From Candidatus Binatia bacterium (GTDB lineage: Bacteria > Desulfobacterota > Binatia > HRBIN30): a stretch of 64,000 nt of DNA. Location of the stretch: positions 496,001 to 560,000 of the forward strand of contig BPIR01000001.1 in the NCBI GenBank assembly GCA_026004215.1, written 5' to 3'. Shown here in pieces: positions 17,494-25,962 of the stretch. The stretch's first letter is position 1. Every line of letters begins with the position of its first letter. The translations under genes were made by a program, and so were the position numbers. Under the pieces are notes generated by a model, which saw only the letters and a program-made list of their open reading frames with translations, did no database searches and was not told the origin of the DNA.

Positions 17494-18869
17494 ACCCGCA
17501 GCTCTCCATAGAGCCGTTCAGCGGTCTTCTCCCCTCCGAACAGCAGCAAATACGCGCGGTGGCAGAGGAGTTTCGCGCGCTGTTCGGGCGAAAACCGCAC
17601 TTCGTCGTTTTAGCACCTGGACGCGTGAACCTGATCGGAGAACACACCGACTACAATGGCTACCCGGTTCTTCCCGCAGCGATCGATCGTGCCATGCTCG
17701 TTGCCACTGCGCCCCGCCGGGACGACGTCGTGGTGGCTCGGTCCACAGCCCCAGGCACGGAACCCGTAACCTTTTCACTGGCGCAACCCCTACGACCGAA
17801 TCCTGAAGGGCATTGGGGGAATTACATCAAAGCTGCCGCGCTACCCTGGCTCGCTCGATCCGAGCATGTCGCGGCTGGGGCGGATTTGTTGGTGAAAGGT
17901 CACGTTCCAGCGGGCGCCGGTTTGTCATCGTCTTCCGCTCTCGTCGTCGGAGCAGGCTTGGCTTTTCTGGCCGCCCATGGCGCCACGGATGCGAACCTAT
18001 TGACGCTCGCGGAGGAGTTTGCCGAGGCCGAGCGTTTCGTCGGCACAATGAGCGGCGGAATGGATCAAACCTGTTGTCTGTTCGGAAAGAGAGAACAACT
18101 TCTCCGGATCGAGTTTTTTCCAGTCCGCGTTCGCCCTGTGCCGTTTCCCACTGGGTACCATATTGTCGTGTGCCACAGCCTCGTGAAAGCAGAGAAATCC
18201 GCAGGTGCTCGCGAGGCTTACAACCAACGGGTGCGCGAATGCGCGGTCGCAGCGCGATGCTTGGCTTTGCTGCTTGGCGAGACGGAGCCTAGACGATTCA
18301 CGCGACTTGCCGAAATCGAACGCACTGCCAGGGCGCTCCGCCGCTGGGAACTTCTCGACCTACTCGTGCAACGAATTCCGGATCGGCCCGTGACTCCAAA
18401 TGACTTGGCCGCGCTGCTGGGCGCTACAGTGGACGACTTGGTCGCCGACATTCCGGGTCTCACGCCGGATCTGCCTCTTCTCGTGTTGCGCCGTGCACGC
18501 CATGTTTTTTCCGAAGCGGACCGTGTGGACATCGCGGAGCGTGCCCTATGGAATGCGGACATCGGCACCCTCCATGCGGCCATGAAGGCTTCGCACGAAA
18601 GTTGTCGAGACGATTACGAGGTGAGCTGTCCTGCACTGGAGGTGTTAGTTCGCGTAGCCACCGAGGCGGGAGCGATTGGAGCTCGCCTTACTGGTGCAGG
18701 TTTCGGAGGTTGTACCGTTCAGCTTGTGCCTTCCGGGGCCCTCGCCGAGTTCTTTCAACGAGTAGATCGAGAGTTTTACGCGCCACGACTTCCGAGCGGA
18801 GATGCGCCAATGCGCTGGCGCTTTGCGTTTCTTCCCGACAATGGTGCCCGAGTGGTGCGAGTCGAGTGA
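17490..18869 (+). CDS. galK: Galactokinase (GHMP kinase family)
   Basis: It should phosphorylate the anomeric hydroxyl of galactose or a related sugar with ATP. The galactokinase signature GRVNLIGEHTDYNGYPVLP is at residues 44-62, the GHMP ATP loop is VPAGAGLSSSSALVVG, MSGGMDQ follows, and the C-terminal ARLTGAGFGGCTV motif closes the family pattern. At 459 residues it is longer than E. coli GalK and closer to the long bacterial/GALK2-like forms, so N-acetylgalactosamine is an alternative substrate. The ATG overlaps the upstream nucleotidyltransferase stop by one base pair step (ATGA), and the start is thereby fixed. Confidence 0.9.
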   Translation: MNPQLSIEPFSGLLPSEQQQIRAVAEEFRALFGRKPHFVVLAPGRVNLIGEHTDYNGYPVLPAAIDRAMLVATAPRRDDVVVARSTAPGTEPVTFSLAQPLRPNPEGHWGNYIKAAALPWLARSEHVAAGADLLVKGHVPAGAGLSSSSALVVGAGLAFLAAHGATDANLLTLAEEFAEAERFVGTMSGGMDQTCCLFGKREQLLRIEFFPVRVRPVPFPTGYHIVVCHSLVKAEKSAGAREAYNQRVRECAVAARCLALLLGETEPRRFTRLAEIERTARALRRWELLDLLVQRIPDRPVTPNDLAALLGATVDDLVADIPGLTPDLPLLVLRRARHVFSEADRVDIAERALWNADIGTLHAAMKASHESCRDDYEVSCPALEVLVRVATEAGAIGARLTGAGFGGCTVQLVPSGALAEFFQRVDREFYAPRLPSGDAPMRWRFAFLPDNGARVVRVE

Positions 18870-18932
18870 CGCGGTTCGCGCAGTCGTTTCGCTGTTGAGT
18901 CGACGGAGTACCGGCTGGATCCTCGTTTTGCT

Positions 18933-19976
18933 ATGCGGTCTCGGGCCGTGTCACAGGATGAATTGGCGGAGCGCTTAGCTCGTTATCTTGCCGAGCGACT
19001 GCGGGCAGAGGAAGTGCGGGTGCTCCGCCTCGAGCGTTTGGCAGGCGGTGCTTCGCGCGAAACGTGGGGCGTGGATGCCGAAGTCTTTACCAATGGGCAC
19101 AAACAGCAACTGGATCTCATCTTGCGGTCCGAACCTGCAGGGTCCCGTCTTCCGGGCCAGTGCCAAATGGAGTTCCACCTTCTCCGTCGCGCTGCCGAGG
19201 CGGGGGTTGCGGTCCCAGCCGTGCTGTGGGTGGAAGCGGACCCCGAAGTGGTCGGCGCGCCGTTTTTGGTCATGGAACGCGTGGCAGGAGAAACCTTACC
19301 GCGCCGCCTCCTTCGTGACGCTACCTATCGAGACGCCCGGAGGGCTTTGCCGGAACAACTAGCGTCCGCCCTGGCAGCGATTCATCGCATCGACCCGCAA
19401 AGCCCGGAACTGGCCGGCTTGCCTCGCCCTCCTGACCATCAACCGGCAGCTCTTTACGAGCTGGACCGCTTCGAGCAACTCTACCGCGCGGTGGCATTGG
19501 ATCCGCATCCCGTCTTCGAGCTCGCATTCCGATGGCTGCGACATCACGCGGTCCCGGAAGATCGTCGCACTCTGGTGCACGGTGATTTCCGCGTTGGCAA
19601 TATCATTTTCGGTTCGGAGGGACTGCGAGCTGTGCTGGACTGGGAGCTCGCCCATGTAGGAGATCCGCTCGAAGACATTGGGTGGCTGTGTGTGCGATCG
19701 TGGCGCTTTGGCAACGACCACCTGCCCGTTGGCGGCCTTGCGCCGCGGGAAGTCTTTTACCAGGCTTACGAGCGAGCCGCGGGCAAGCCGGTGGACCGGC
19801 AGCGCGCTCGCTATTGGGAAATCCTCGGTAACCTCAAGTGGGGCGTGATTACGATTCTACAGTTTCGAAGTTACTTGCACGGCCGGTCGAGCAACGTAGA
19901 ACTTGCCAGCCTCGGGCGACGTACGGCCGAGGTCGAATGGGAACTTTTGCGCGCTATGAAGGGAGAGGCCGTTTGA
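18933..19976 (+). CDS. Aminoglycoside phosphotransferase (APH)-family kinase, ACAD10/11-like
   Basis: A 347-residue protein with the APH kinase motifs: RETWGVD near the N-terminus, FLVMERVAGETL, the catalytic loop LVHGDFRVGNIIF (HGDxxxxN), and VLDWELAHVGDPLEDIGWL (the DFG-like DWE). This pattern matches the ACAD10/11-type kinases that phosphorylate hydroxyacyl-CoAs or related metabolites in animals and that in bacteria sit next to acyl-CoA genes and a DUF6285 protein, as here. Antibiotic resistance is unlikely. The ATG lacks a strong ribosome-binding site; a GTG five codons later is possible. It overlaps the lipoprotein gene by one base. Confidence 0.86.
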   Translation: MRSRAVSQDELAERLARYLAERLRAEEVRVLRLERLAGGASRETWGVDAEVFTNGHKQQLDLILRSEPAGSRLPGQCQMEFHLLRRAAEAGVAVPAVLWVEADPEVVGAPFLVMERVAGETLPRRLLRDATYRDARRALPEQLASALAAIHRIDPQSPELAGLPRPPDHQPAALYELDRFEQLYRAVALDPHPVFELAFRWLRHHAVPEDRRTLVHGDFRVGNIIFGSEGLRAVLDWELAHVGDPLEDIGWLCVRSWRFGNDHLPVGGLAPREVFYQAYERAAGKPVDRQRARYWEILGNLKWGVITILQFRSYLHGRSSNVELASLGRRTAEVEWELLRAMKGEAV

Positions 19977-20707
19977 TGCCCACAATGCTACGGCGAGTCA
20001 CTTTGGTTTTTGTCGCGCTTCTCGGACTTGGGTGCGGCCAAGTGACCAGAAAACCAATTTTTTCGAGCTCGCTTGCCGAACTCGTCCCTCACAACCACCG
20101 TGACCATTTCGTGTTCGTGGTGGAACGGCCCTCTCCCGAAGGTTTTCGCCCCAGCGCCCTTCAAGTGGAGCACATCACGAAGCTTTCCCAAGGCAATGAG
20201 TACGAAGTCAGTCTGAGCGAAGATGGTCTAGCCACTGGGCGCGTGTTGCTGCGAGATGATGGATCGACGCTGTGGCTCCTTTCGGAGGAGGACTTCACCC
20301 GTGGCTTGCGTTTGTCTTACGACCCGCCACTCCCCTACGTATCGGTGCCACTCTTTGCCGGGGAGGTTCTCTCGACGAGCAGCGCGGACCTCCGCCAACT
20401 CAGCACGAATCAGGCAGCCGGCCGTCTTTTAGTCACGCAGAAGGTTCGCGCCCGCACCGAGCCCGCGGGACAGTGGCTCGCTGGAACGTACGCCAGCGCG
20501 ATTCGTTTGGAGGTGGAGCGGTCGTACCATGGGCCCGAGGGCCCGACACAGCTCACAAGTACAACCGTGCTCGTTCCAGGTATCGGAGAGGTACGTTCCG
20601 AAGGTTCGGCCTCCGGTAGCCCGATCATGAGACGGCAATTGGCTTGCGCAATTGTGAGCAATCGGCGGATTGGCGACTGCCGGAATTTGTTCCAAAACTG
20701 GCGCTGA
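19976..20707 (+). CDS. Putative lipoprotein, unknown function
   Basis: A 243-residue protein with a lipoprotein signal: basic MPTMLRR, a hydrophobic stretch and the lipobox LGLGC (C20), followed by Q, so it is probably anchored in a membrane on the periplasmic side. The mature part is mainly beta-type (LLRDDGSTLWLLSEEDF; VSVPLFAGEVLS; a TYASAIRLEVERSYHGPEG segment and a VLVPGIGEVRSEGS segment) and resembles bacterial proteins that read out as DUF-type lipid or peptidoglycan-associated lipoproteins, but I cannot name a family. The ATG overlaps the previous stop (TGATG). It interrupts an otherwise usual APH-DUF6285 pairing. Confidence 0.75.
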   Translation: MPTMLRRVTLVFVALLGLGCGQVTRKPIFSSSLAELVPHNHRDHFVFVVERPSPEGFRPSALQVEHITKLSQGNEYEVSLSEDGLATGRVLLRDDGSTLWLLSEEDFTRGLRLSYDPPLPYVSVPLFAGEVLSTSSADLRQLSTNQAAGRLLVTQKVRARTEPAGQWLAGTYASAIRLEVERSYHGPEGPTQLTSTTVLVPGIGEVRSEGSASGSPIMRRQLACAIVSNRRIGDCRNLFQNWR

Positions 20708-20734
20708 GGTCGGACCCCCAGATTGAAGACGACC

Positions 20735-21154
20735 ATGCAGGACCGTCCTACGATCCGCGAGCTGCTGCACGCCGTACAACTGTTTCTGGAGCAGGAAGTC
20801 GTACCTTCGTTATCGGGCCGCAAGCAGTTTCACGCGCGGGTGGCTGCCAACGTTCTCGCCATCGCCCAGCGCGAACTTGCACTGTGTGCGGAACAGACCC
20901 GAAAAGAGTGGCACAGGCTCGCTTGCCTTTTGCAAAAGCCTGTCACTTCACCTGTCTCTTTGGACGAGGTGGAGGAGCAAGTCCGCGCTTGGACGGACGA
21001 ACTCTGCCAACACATCCGCTTCGCTCCAATGGAAGAATTGCTCCAGCAAGTGGAATTGTGGGAGCACCTCGCAACCACTGTCAAAGACAAACTTGCCATC
21101 GCAAACCCGCGGTTGCTTGCGATGGACACGGCGGAAAATCCGACCGCCCGTTAG
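20735..21154 (+). CDS. DUF6285 domain protein
   Basis: A 139-residue, all-helical-looking protein beginning MQDRPTIRELLHAVQLFLE, the usual N-terminus of DUF6285 proteins, which settles the start at this ATG rather than the TTG at 20723. It is rich in Glu/Gln/Leu and has no catalytic motif. In other bacteria DUF6285 genes lie beside ACAD10/11-like APH kinases and acyl-CoA dehydrogenases, so a role as partner of the kinase encoded upstream is inferred. Function is otherwise unknown. Confidence 0.82.
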   Translation: MQDRPTIRELLHAVQLFLEQEVVPSLSGRKQFHARVAANVLAIAQRELALCAEQTRKEWHRLACLLQKPVTSPVSLDEVEEQVRAWTDELCQHIRFAPMEELLQQVELWEHLATTVKDKLAIANPRLLAMDTAENPTAR

Positions 21155-21301
21155 CTTTCCTTTTTGACCGAGGAGCCGCCGACACGTTCGATCCACCCCG
21201 ACCGCATGGGCTTTTTGGCCGAACAGCTCGCGCTCGATGACGATCTCTTCGCCGATGCTCCCCGTGTACCCGAGGGGCCATCCGATGTGCTTGACCCGAA
21301 A

Positions 21302-21319
21302 GACGAACGTTTGTTAACC
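21302..21319 (-). promoter_or_regulatory. Predicted TetR-type operator before the PaaK-like pair
   Basis: The plus-strand sequence GACGAACGTTTGTTAACC contains, on the minus strand, TAACAAACGTTCGTC, one or two changes from the sites at 11471, 27113 and 28113. It ends about 8 bp before the ATG of the first PaaK-like gene, so a bound repressor could block transcription or the ribosome start region. A short open frame (21164-21391) covers this site; I doubt it is a gene. Confidence 0.45.
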
Positions 21320-21326
21320 GTGAGCC

Positions 21327-22613
21327 ATGATCTGGCCCGACACAGAGGTTGCCTTCGAGCGACTGCGCGCCACGCTCGCGTGGGTCGTTGAGCATAGTCC
21401 TTACTACCGAAAAACCTTTTCCTCGGTTGGCCTGCATCCCTCGGACATCACGGACTACACGGCATTCCGCACGAAAGTCCCTGTTCTCCGCAAAACTGAT
21501 TTAGTTGCCAATCAGCGCGAACACCCCCCTTTTGGAGAGTTCGTAACCGTTCCCCGCTCTCGGTTCGGGAGCTTGCACACTTCTCCCGGCCCGATTTTCT
21601 TGCCCCGGTTGCCCGAAGAGAATCAGGGCACAGAGACGCTCCGCGAGGCAATCCGATCCATGGGGGTGCAACCCGGTGAGGTTGTGCACGTGACTCTCTC
21701 GTATCACATTATGCCTGGAGGGCTACGCTTGCACCGGGCCTTCGAAGCTGCCGGGTGCCTCGTGATCAACGGCGGAACGGGATCCAGCCATTTGCAGCTC
21801 GAACTCGCACGCGCCTGGCAACCAACCGTTTACGCCGGCACGCCAAGTTTCCTTGCGCACCTAGTCGATACGGCGCGTGAAATGAAGCTGGATCTCCGCC
21901 AAAACTTGCCGTACCGCGTGGGCTTTTCGACCGCGGAAACGCTCACCCCGCAGTTGCGACAAGAGCTGCAGGAGACGTTGGGAATCGAATTGTTCGACCA
22001 TTGCGGGGAAGCGCAAATTGGCCCGTTGGCGGGCGAATGTTCCCGACACGACGGCATGCACTTGCACGCGAAGGATCTATTTTGCGAATTCCTCGATCCC
22101 CTGACGGGTGAGCCTGCATCATCCGGGAGTCTCGCCGAGATCATCGTGACCCAGTTGGGACCGCGGGCATTGCCCTTGGTACGGTACGCACCCGGAGACA
22201 CGTTCCGGATAGAAACGGAACCCTGCCCATGTGGCCGACCGAGCCCGCGGGTGCGCTTTGCCGGACAGGTTGGGGCCATCCGCAAAATCAAAGGCGTTTT
22301 GGTTCATCCCCAGCAATTGCATAACGTCTTGCAGCAGTTTCGGGAGGTGGAGCGATTTCGGCTCGTCATCGATCAACCAGCCGGCGAGCGCTACGAACGA
22401 GTGCGCCTGCAGATCGGCACACGCGCCTCCGTGGCCGACCCCGAGCAGTTTGCGGAGCGAGTCGCAGCGGCCGTCAAGTCGGCAATTCTCTTGCAAATGC
22501 AGGTGGAGTTTGTGCCTGTCGCCGACATTCCCGAAGAGGCGAGCCGGCCACCGTATCGTGAAGCGATTTGCGATCTCCGGCCAGGAAAGACAGTACCCCA
22601 TGGAGGCACATGA
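21327..22613 (+). CDS. PaaK-like AMP-dependent ligase with degenerate P-loop
   Basis: A 428-residue relative of phenylacetate-CoA ligase. Fold landmarks are the N-terminal LRATLAWVVEHSPYYRK, the central PTVYAGTPSFLAHL, the A5-like FDHCGEAQIGPLAGEC and the C-terminal DTFRIETEPCPCGRPSPR with a Cys-rich turn. The usual P-loop SSGTTGKPT is replaced at the expected place by LHTSPGPIFLPRLP, so adenylation chemistry may be altered or lost. The ATG is preceded by an operator-like site. It is followed by a second PaaK-like gene (24-bp gap). Substrate is unknown; a paired ligase with the downstream protein is one possibility. Confidence 0.82.
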   Translation: MIWPDTEVAFERLRATLAWVVEHSPYYRKTFSSVGLHPSDITDYTAFRTKVPVLRKTDLVANQREHPPFGEFVTVPRSRFGSLHTSPGPIFLPRLPEENQGTETLREAIRSMGVQPGEVVHVTLSYHIMPGGLRLHRAFEAAGCLVINGGTGSSHLQLELARAWQPTVYAGTPSFLAHLVDTAREMKLDLRQNLPYRVGFSTAETLTPQLRQELQETLGIELFDHCGEAQIGPLAGECSRHDGMHLHAKDLFCEFLDPLTGEPASSGSLAEIIVTQLGPRALPLVRYAPGDTFRIETEPCPCGRPSPRVRFAGQVGAIRKIKGVLVHPQQLHNVLQQFREVERFRLVIDQPAGERYERVRLQIGTRASVADPEQFAERVAAAVKSAILLQMQVEFVPVADIPEEASRPPYREAICDLRPGKTVPHGGT

Positions 22614-22636
22614 CTCGCTCAGGAGGTGAGCTTGCA

Positions 22637-23953
22637 ATGGTTCGTCCGCTCGACCCTGCAGCCACGCAGCACAAATTTTGGGAACCGGAAATCCAAACCT
22701 TACAGCCCGAGGAAATTCGGGCGTTGCAATGGCAGCGATTGTACGTGCAGTGGCAGCGAATCTGGGACACGCCCATTGCGTTTTTCCAGCGAAAGTTCCA
22801 GCGCGCCGGGATCAACCGCGAAGACTTGCGGAGCCTAGACGACCTCCGTTACCTGCCCGTAACCACAAAAGACGAGCTCAGAGAGAACGAGGCGGCGTAC
22901 CCGCCCTTTGGCGATTATCGCGGTGCTCCTCCAGAGCGTGCCGTGCGTTTGGGCACGTCAACAGGGACGAGTGGAAAACCCACATGGATTCTATGGACCC
23001 GGAAGGATCTGGAGGTGGACTACCGTGCCTCTTATCGGGCGCGCTGGCGGTGGGGCATCCGACCTGGAATGTGTTTGGCAAACGCCCACCCATTTGGCCT
23101 CAACGCAGGCGGTTGGCACTTTAGCCACGGTATCGAAGGGCTGGGCATTTTGAACGTTCCCTCGGGGCCACCGGGGACGGAAGAAGAAATTCGGGATGTC
23201 TTGGAGGTGTGGCGCCGCCTCCGCCCTGACGCTTACCGCTTGTTCGGCAACGTGGCGACTCGTTATGCGGAGGTGGCCCGCGCCGTCGGCCTGGACCCCG
23301 AGGTGGACCTCAATTTGCGGGTTGCGGGCGATCACCCATCGGAGCAGTACCTGATGGTGAGTAGTGGGTTGGAGGCGCTCCCGCTGCTGGGCAGCGCCTG
23401 CGAGGAACGCGACGGCGCGCACGTTGCCGAGGACCTGGCCATTGTGGAAGTCATAGACCCAGAAACCGGCAAACTTTGCGGGCATGGACAGCGTGGCCAT
23501 TTGGTCGTGACCGTTCTCGAAAAAGAGAACTTCCTGTTCCGCTACAACCTCGAAGACATCGTCCGATGGAACGATCGGCCGTGCCCTTGTGGTGAAACCC
23601 ACCGGCGCTTGTTTTACGAGGGACGCGCCCGTGATCTCGTACAAGTCGCTGACCAGCGCCTGTTACCGATTGACGTCGCCCTTGTGCTGTACGAATTTCC
23701 GGAGGTCTCCACGCCGTCTGCAGAGTATCAGATTTTGCGACCGGAGCGGCCCTTGAACGAGTTGCACGTGCAAGTAGAGCTTGCCGATAACCAAGATGCC
23801 CAGCAACTCGCCGCCCGCTTGCGCCAAAGGTTTTGGGAGCGCTTTGCCATCCAAACGGTCTGGCACTTTGTGCCGCGGGGTGGAGTCCCGCGTTTCGCCT
23901 ACAAAGCGGCACGAGTCGTCGATGTTCCTTCGGAAGCCCTAACGGGGCATTAG
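22637..23953 (+). CDS. Phenylacetate-CoA ligase-family AMP-dependent ligase
   Basis: A 438-residue PaaK-like enzyme with an intact P-loop, RLGTSTGTSGKPTWILWT, and later motifs NAHPFGLNAGGWHF, the acidic EDLAIVEVIDPETG and the Cys-rich RPCPCGETHRRLFY. It should activate an aromatic or other carboxylic acid to a CoA thioester. The ATG is chosen over the upstream ones because AGGAGGTGAG at 22621 lies 7 bp before it. It is the last gene of the plus-strand run. The partner upstream lacks the P-loop, so this protein is the likelier catalyst of the pair. The true substrate is unknown. Confidence 0.9.
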   Translation: MVRPLDPAATQHKFWEPEIQTLQPEEIRALQWQRLYVQWQRIWDTPIAFFQRKFQRAGINREDLRSLDDLRYLPVTTKDELRENEAAYPPFGDYRGAPPERAVRLGTSTGTSGKPTWILWTRKDLEVDYRASYRARWRWGIRPGMCLANAHPFGLNAGGWHFSHGIEGLGILNVPSGPPGTEEEIRDVLEVWRRLRPDAYRLFGNVATRYAEVARAVGLDPEVDLNLRVAGDHPSEQYLMVSSGLEALPLLGSACEERDGAHVAEDLAIVEVIDPETGKLCGHGQRGHLVVTVLEKENFLFRYNLEDIVRWNDRPCPCGETHRRLFYEGRARDLVQVADQRLLPIDVALVLYEFPEVSTPSAEYQILRPERPLNELHVQVELADNQDAQQLAARLRQRFWERFAIQTVWHFVPRGGVPRFAYKAARVVDVPSEALTGH

Positions 23954-24020
23954 CTCCAAGAGCAGTGCACTCCGGTTTCGGGCTCGGACGCGTGGCGTCT
24001 TTCGCGAAAAAGCACCGAGC

Positions 24021-24815
24021 TCAGCCAATTGTTGCTCGCAAGAAATCCCAGATGACGGAATTGAACTTTTCGGGACGTTCGAAATACGCGGAGTGTCCTG
24101 CTTCGGGGATCGTCTGGATCTGTCCGCGCGCAAAATAGCTGGCCGCCACACGGCCCACTTCTAGGGGAATGACCTCGTCTTCCTCGCCCCATACGAGCAA
24201 CACGGGGCATTCCACCTTCCGGATATCTTCCGGCGTCGGGCTAGCAGCGGCAGCTAAAAGCTCGCCGAGTTCCTCCACGGAATGTTCCGAGTTGAGACCG
24301 GAAATTTGCAAGTACAGAAAGTACTTCCACGGCTGATCGCGGGCCATCCGGGCACCGGCTGCTGGATGATAGGAGAACGAACCTTCCTTGAGGCGGTGGA
24401 AGGCTCGAGCCCAGGCACTCGAAATGGCTTCTGAGGTCAGTCCCCCGTGAGTGTCCGTTAACACAAGGGCTTGCACCCTTTGGGGATGCTGCACCGCAAA
24501 ACCTAAGCTTGTCCAACCACCCATCGACTGTCCGACCAGCACTGCTTTGTCCACGCCCAAATGGTCCAGCAAGGCTTGCAAGTCTCCCACGAAAGCTGCT
24601 CCCCCTGGGCTTCTCTCGTCTTCTCGAGACAGGCCAAAGCCGCGATGGTCGAACGTCACGCAGGTATATCGTTTCGAGAACTCCGGGATCTGCTGCCACC
24701 AAGACAGGTGATTCCCTCCGGCTCCGTGAGCCCACACAAGTACGGTTGCTTCGCCGAGGGGCGGGCCGTGCACTTCATAGTACAACCGCGCGCTACGATG
24801 GGAAAAAAACGGCAC
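24021..24815 (-). CDS. Alpha/beta hydrolase
   Basis: A 264-residue cytosolic hydrolase. The nucleophile elbow is LVGQSMGGWTS (S97), the oxyanion region is WAHGAGGNHLSWWQQ, the acid is expected near VLLVWGEEDEVIPLE, and the histidine is in EAGHSAYFERPEKFN. Such enzymes include esterases, haloalkane dehalogenases and C-C hydrolases; the substrate cannot be assigned. The start is GTG with GGAGG close upstream. It is convergent with the PaaK pair and divergent from the RDD protein gene. Confidence 0.88.
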   Translation of the reverse strand: MPFFSHRSARLYYEVHGPPLGEATVLVWAHGAGGNHLSWWQQIPEFSKRYTCVTFDHRGFGLSREDERSPGGAAFVGDLQALLDHLGVDKAVLVGQSMGGWTSLGFAVQHPQRVQALVLTDTHGGLTSEAISSAWARAFHRLKEGSFSYHPAAGARMARDQPWKYFLYLQISGLNSEHSVEELGELLAAAASPTPEDIRKVECPVLLVWGEEDEVIPLEVGRVAASYFARGQIQTIPEAGHSAYFERPEKFNSVIWDFLRATIG

Positions 24816-24900
24816 GCCCCTCCATTACCCGAGCCCCAGCAAGTCGCGCAAGCACCGGGCGGGGGCCCGATTCACGCTTCATTGCAGCGAGACCGCTCCT

Positions 24901-25962
24901 ATGACAACGGCTAGGGCCATGGGTCGCCCCGTGCAAGGAACTGGCGTCATCCAAGCTGAGACCGAAACCCCAGACCGTTATCCCCCGGTTTTCCGGCGAA
25001 TCCTTGCCGGCGCGGTGGATTTGGCGTTTCTCTGGCTCATTACAGAAATCCTCGCCGCCATCTACGAGCAGGAGTTCATTGCGCTCGGGCGCAACGGCCG
25101 GCTGATCGGCGCCCTTTTCTTCCTGGCCTACGTCGGGGGCCAAAACAGCACCTTCACCAACGGACGAACCCTGGGCAAACGCCTGTGCGGTTTGCGCGTA
25201 GTGACGAGCAGCGGTGCCGCGCTATCGCTCGAGCGAAGCCTTGCACGTGCTGCTCTTTTACTTCTCCCTTTTCTCACCAGGGGGGTATTCGTTTTCCCCG
25301 CGCAACCGGCCATCGCCCTGGTCCTGCACGTGTTCCTCGTGGTCGCCAGCGTCGGCTACGGAGTATTGCTGTTAGCCAGTTACCTGAGCACCCGGCGCAC
25401 GGGCCAGGCGCTGCATGACCGTTTCCTCGGCACCTTCGTGGTTCGCGACTCGGCTACCGACTGCGTTTCCCTTGCCCCCACCGCCATGCCGCGATGGTCC
25501 CTGGCAGCGGGAGCAGCGTGGCTGAGTTCATGCGCGGCTCTTGGCGCAGTTCAATGGTGGGTTTGGGGTGGGCAGCGCTGGAACCAGGTCATTGCGCTTC
25601 GAGAAGCGGTGGCTGCCGTGGAGGGCGTGGCCAGAGCGGAGGTCTTCCTGGGAACGTATTATTTTCGCAACTCGGGGGGTACGAAGACCCACGCACACTA
25701 CCTCGAGGTTCTGGCGGTCTTTCCGGAGCCAACCCCAGACCTTCCCGCGCTTGGGGTCTCAGTGGCCCGCGCCGTTGTCGCCACGCCCCTCGGCCGCCAG
25801 GCAGACGCAATTCGAGTGACCGTAGGCTACGAATTCGACTTGCTACTGGCCCGCCATCGGTGGCAGCAATCGTGGGTGCGCACTCCCCAGGATTGGCAGG
25901 AGCTTGTCAGCCAAACCAACATGGAGTCCCGCACTTTTCGCCCAACTTACACCAGGCCGTAG
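24901..25962 (+). CDS. RDD family membrane protein
   Basis: A 353-residue inner membrane protein. The RDD domain begins at about residue 30 (FRRILAGAVDLAFLWLIT) with the conserved Arg and Asp; hydrophobic segments follow, and the cytoplasmic loop NGRTLGKRLCGLRVV with RTGQALHDRFLGTFVV is typical of the family. After a fifth hydrophobic segment the C-terminal ~130 residues form a soluble domain of unknown type (EGVARAEVFLGTYYF). RDD proteins have been linked to ion exchange and membrane stress, but most are uncharacterised. The stop overlaps the convergent amidohydrolase by 16 bp. Confidence 0.85.
   Translation: MTTARAMGRPVQGTGVIQAETETPDRYPPVFRRILAGAVDLAFLWLITEILAAIYEQEFIALGRNGRLIGALFFLAYVGGQNSTFTNGRTLGKRLCGLRVVTSSGAALSLERSLARAALLLLPFLTRGVFVFPAQPAIALVLHVFLVVASVGYGVLLLASYLSTRRTGQALHDRFLGTFVVRDSATDCVSLAPTAMPRWSLAAGAAWLSSCAALGAVQWWVWGGQRWNQVIALREAVAAVEGVARAEVFLGTYYFRNSGGTKTHAHYLEVLAVFPEPTPDLPALGVSVARAVVATPLGRQADAIRVTVGYEFDLLLARHRWQQSWVRTPQDWQELVSQTNMESRTFRPTYTRP

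Noticed and set aside
18933..19976. Antibiotic-resistance aminoglycoside kinase
   Set aside because: The kinase motifs fit the acyl-CoA-associated ACAD10/11 branch, with a DUF6285 neighbour, not a resistance gene.
21164..21391. 75-codon frame (TTG start) overlapping the first PaaK-like gene
   Set aside because: Composition is coding-like at third positions, but it overlaps the PaaK start by 65 bp, covers the operator-like site and has no recognisable domain or good ribosome-binding site.
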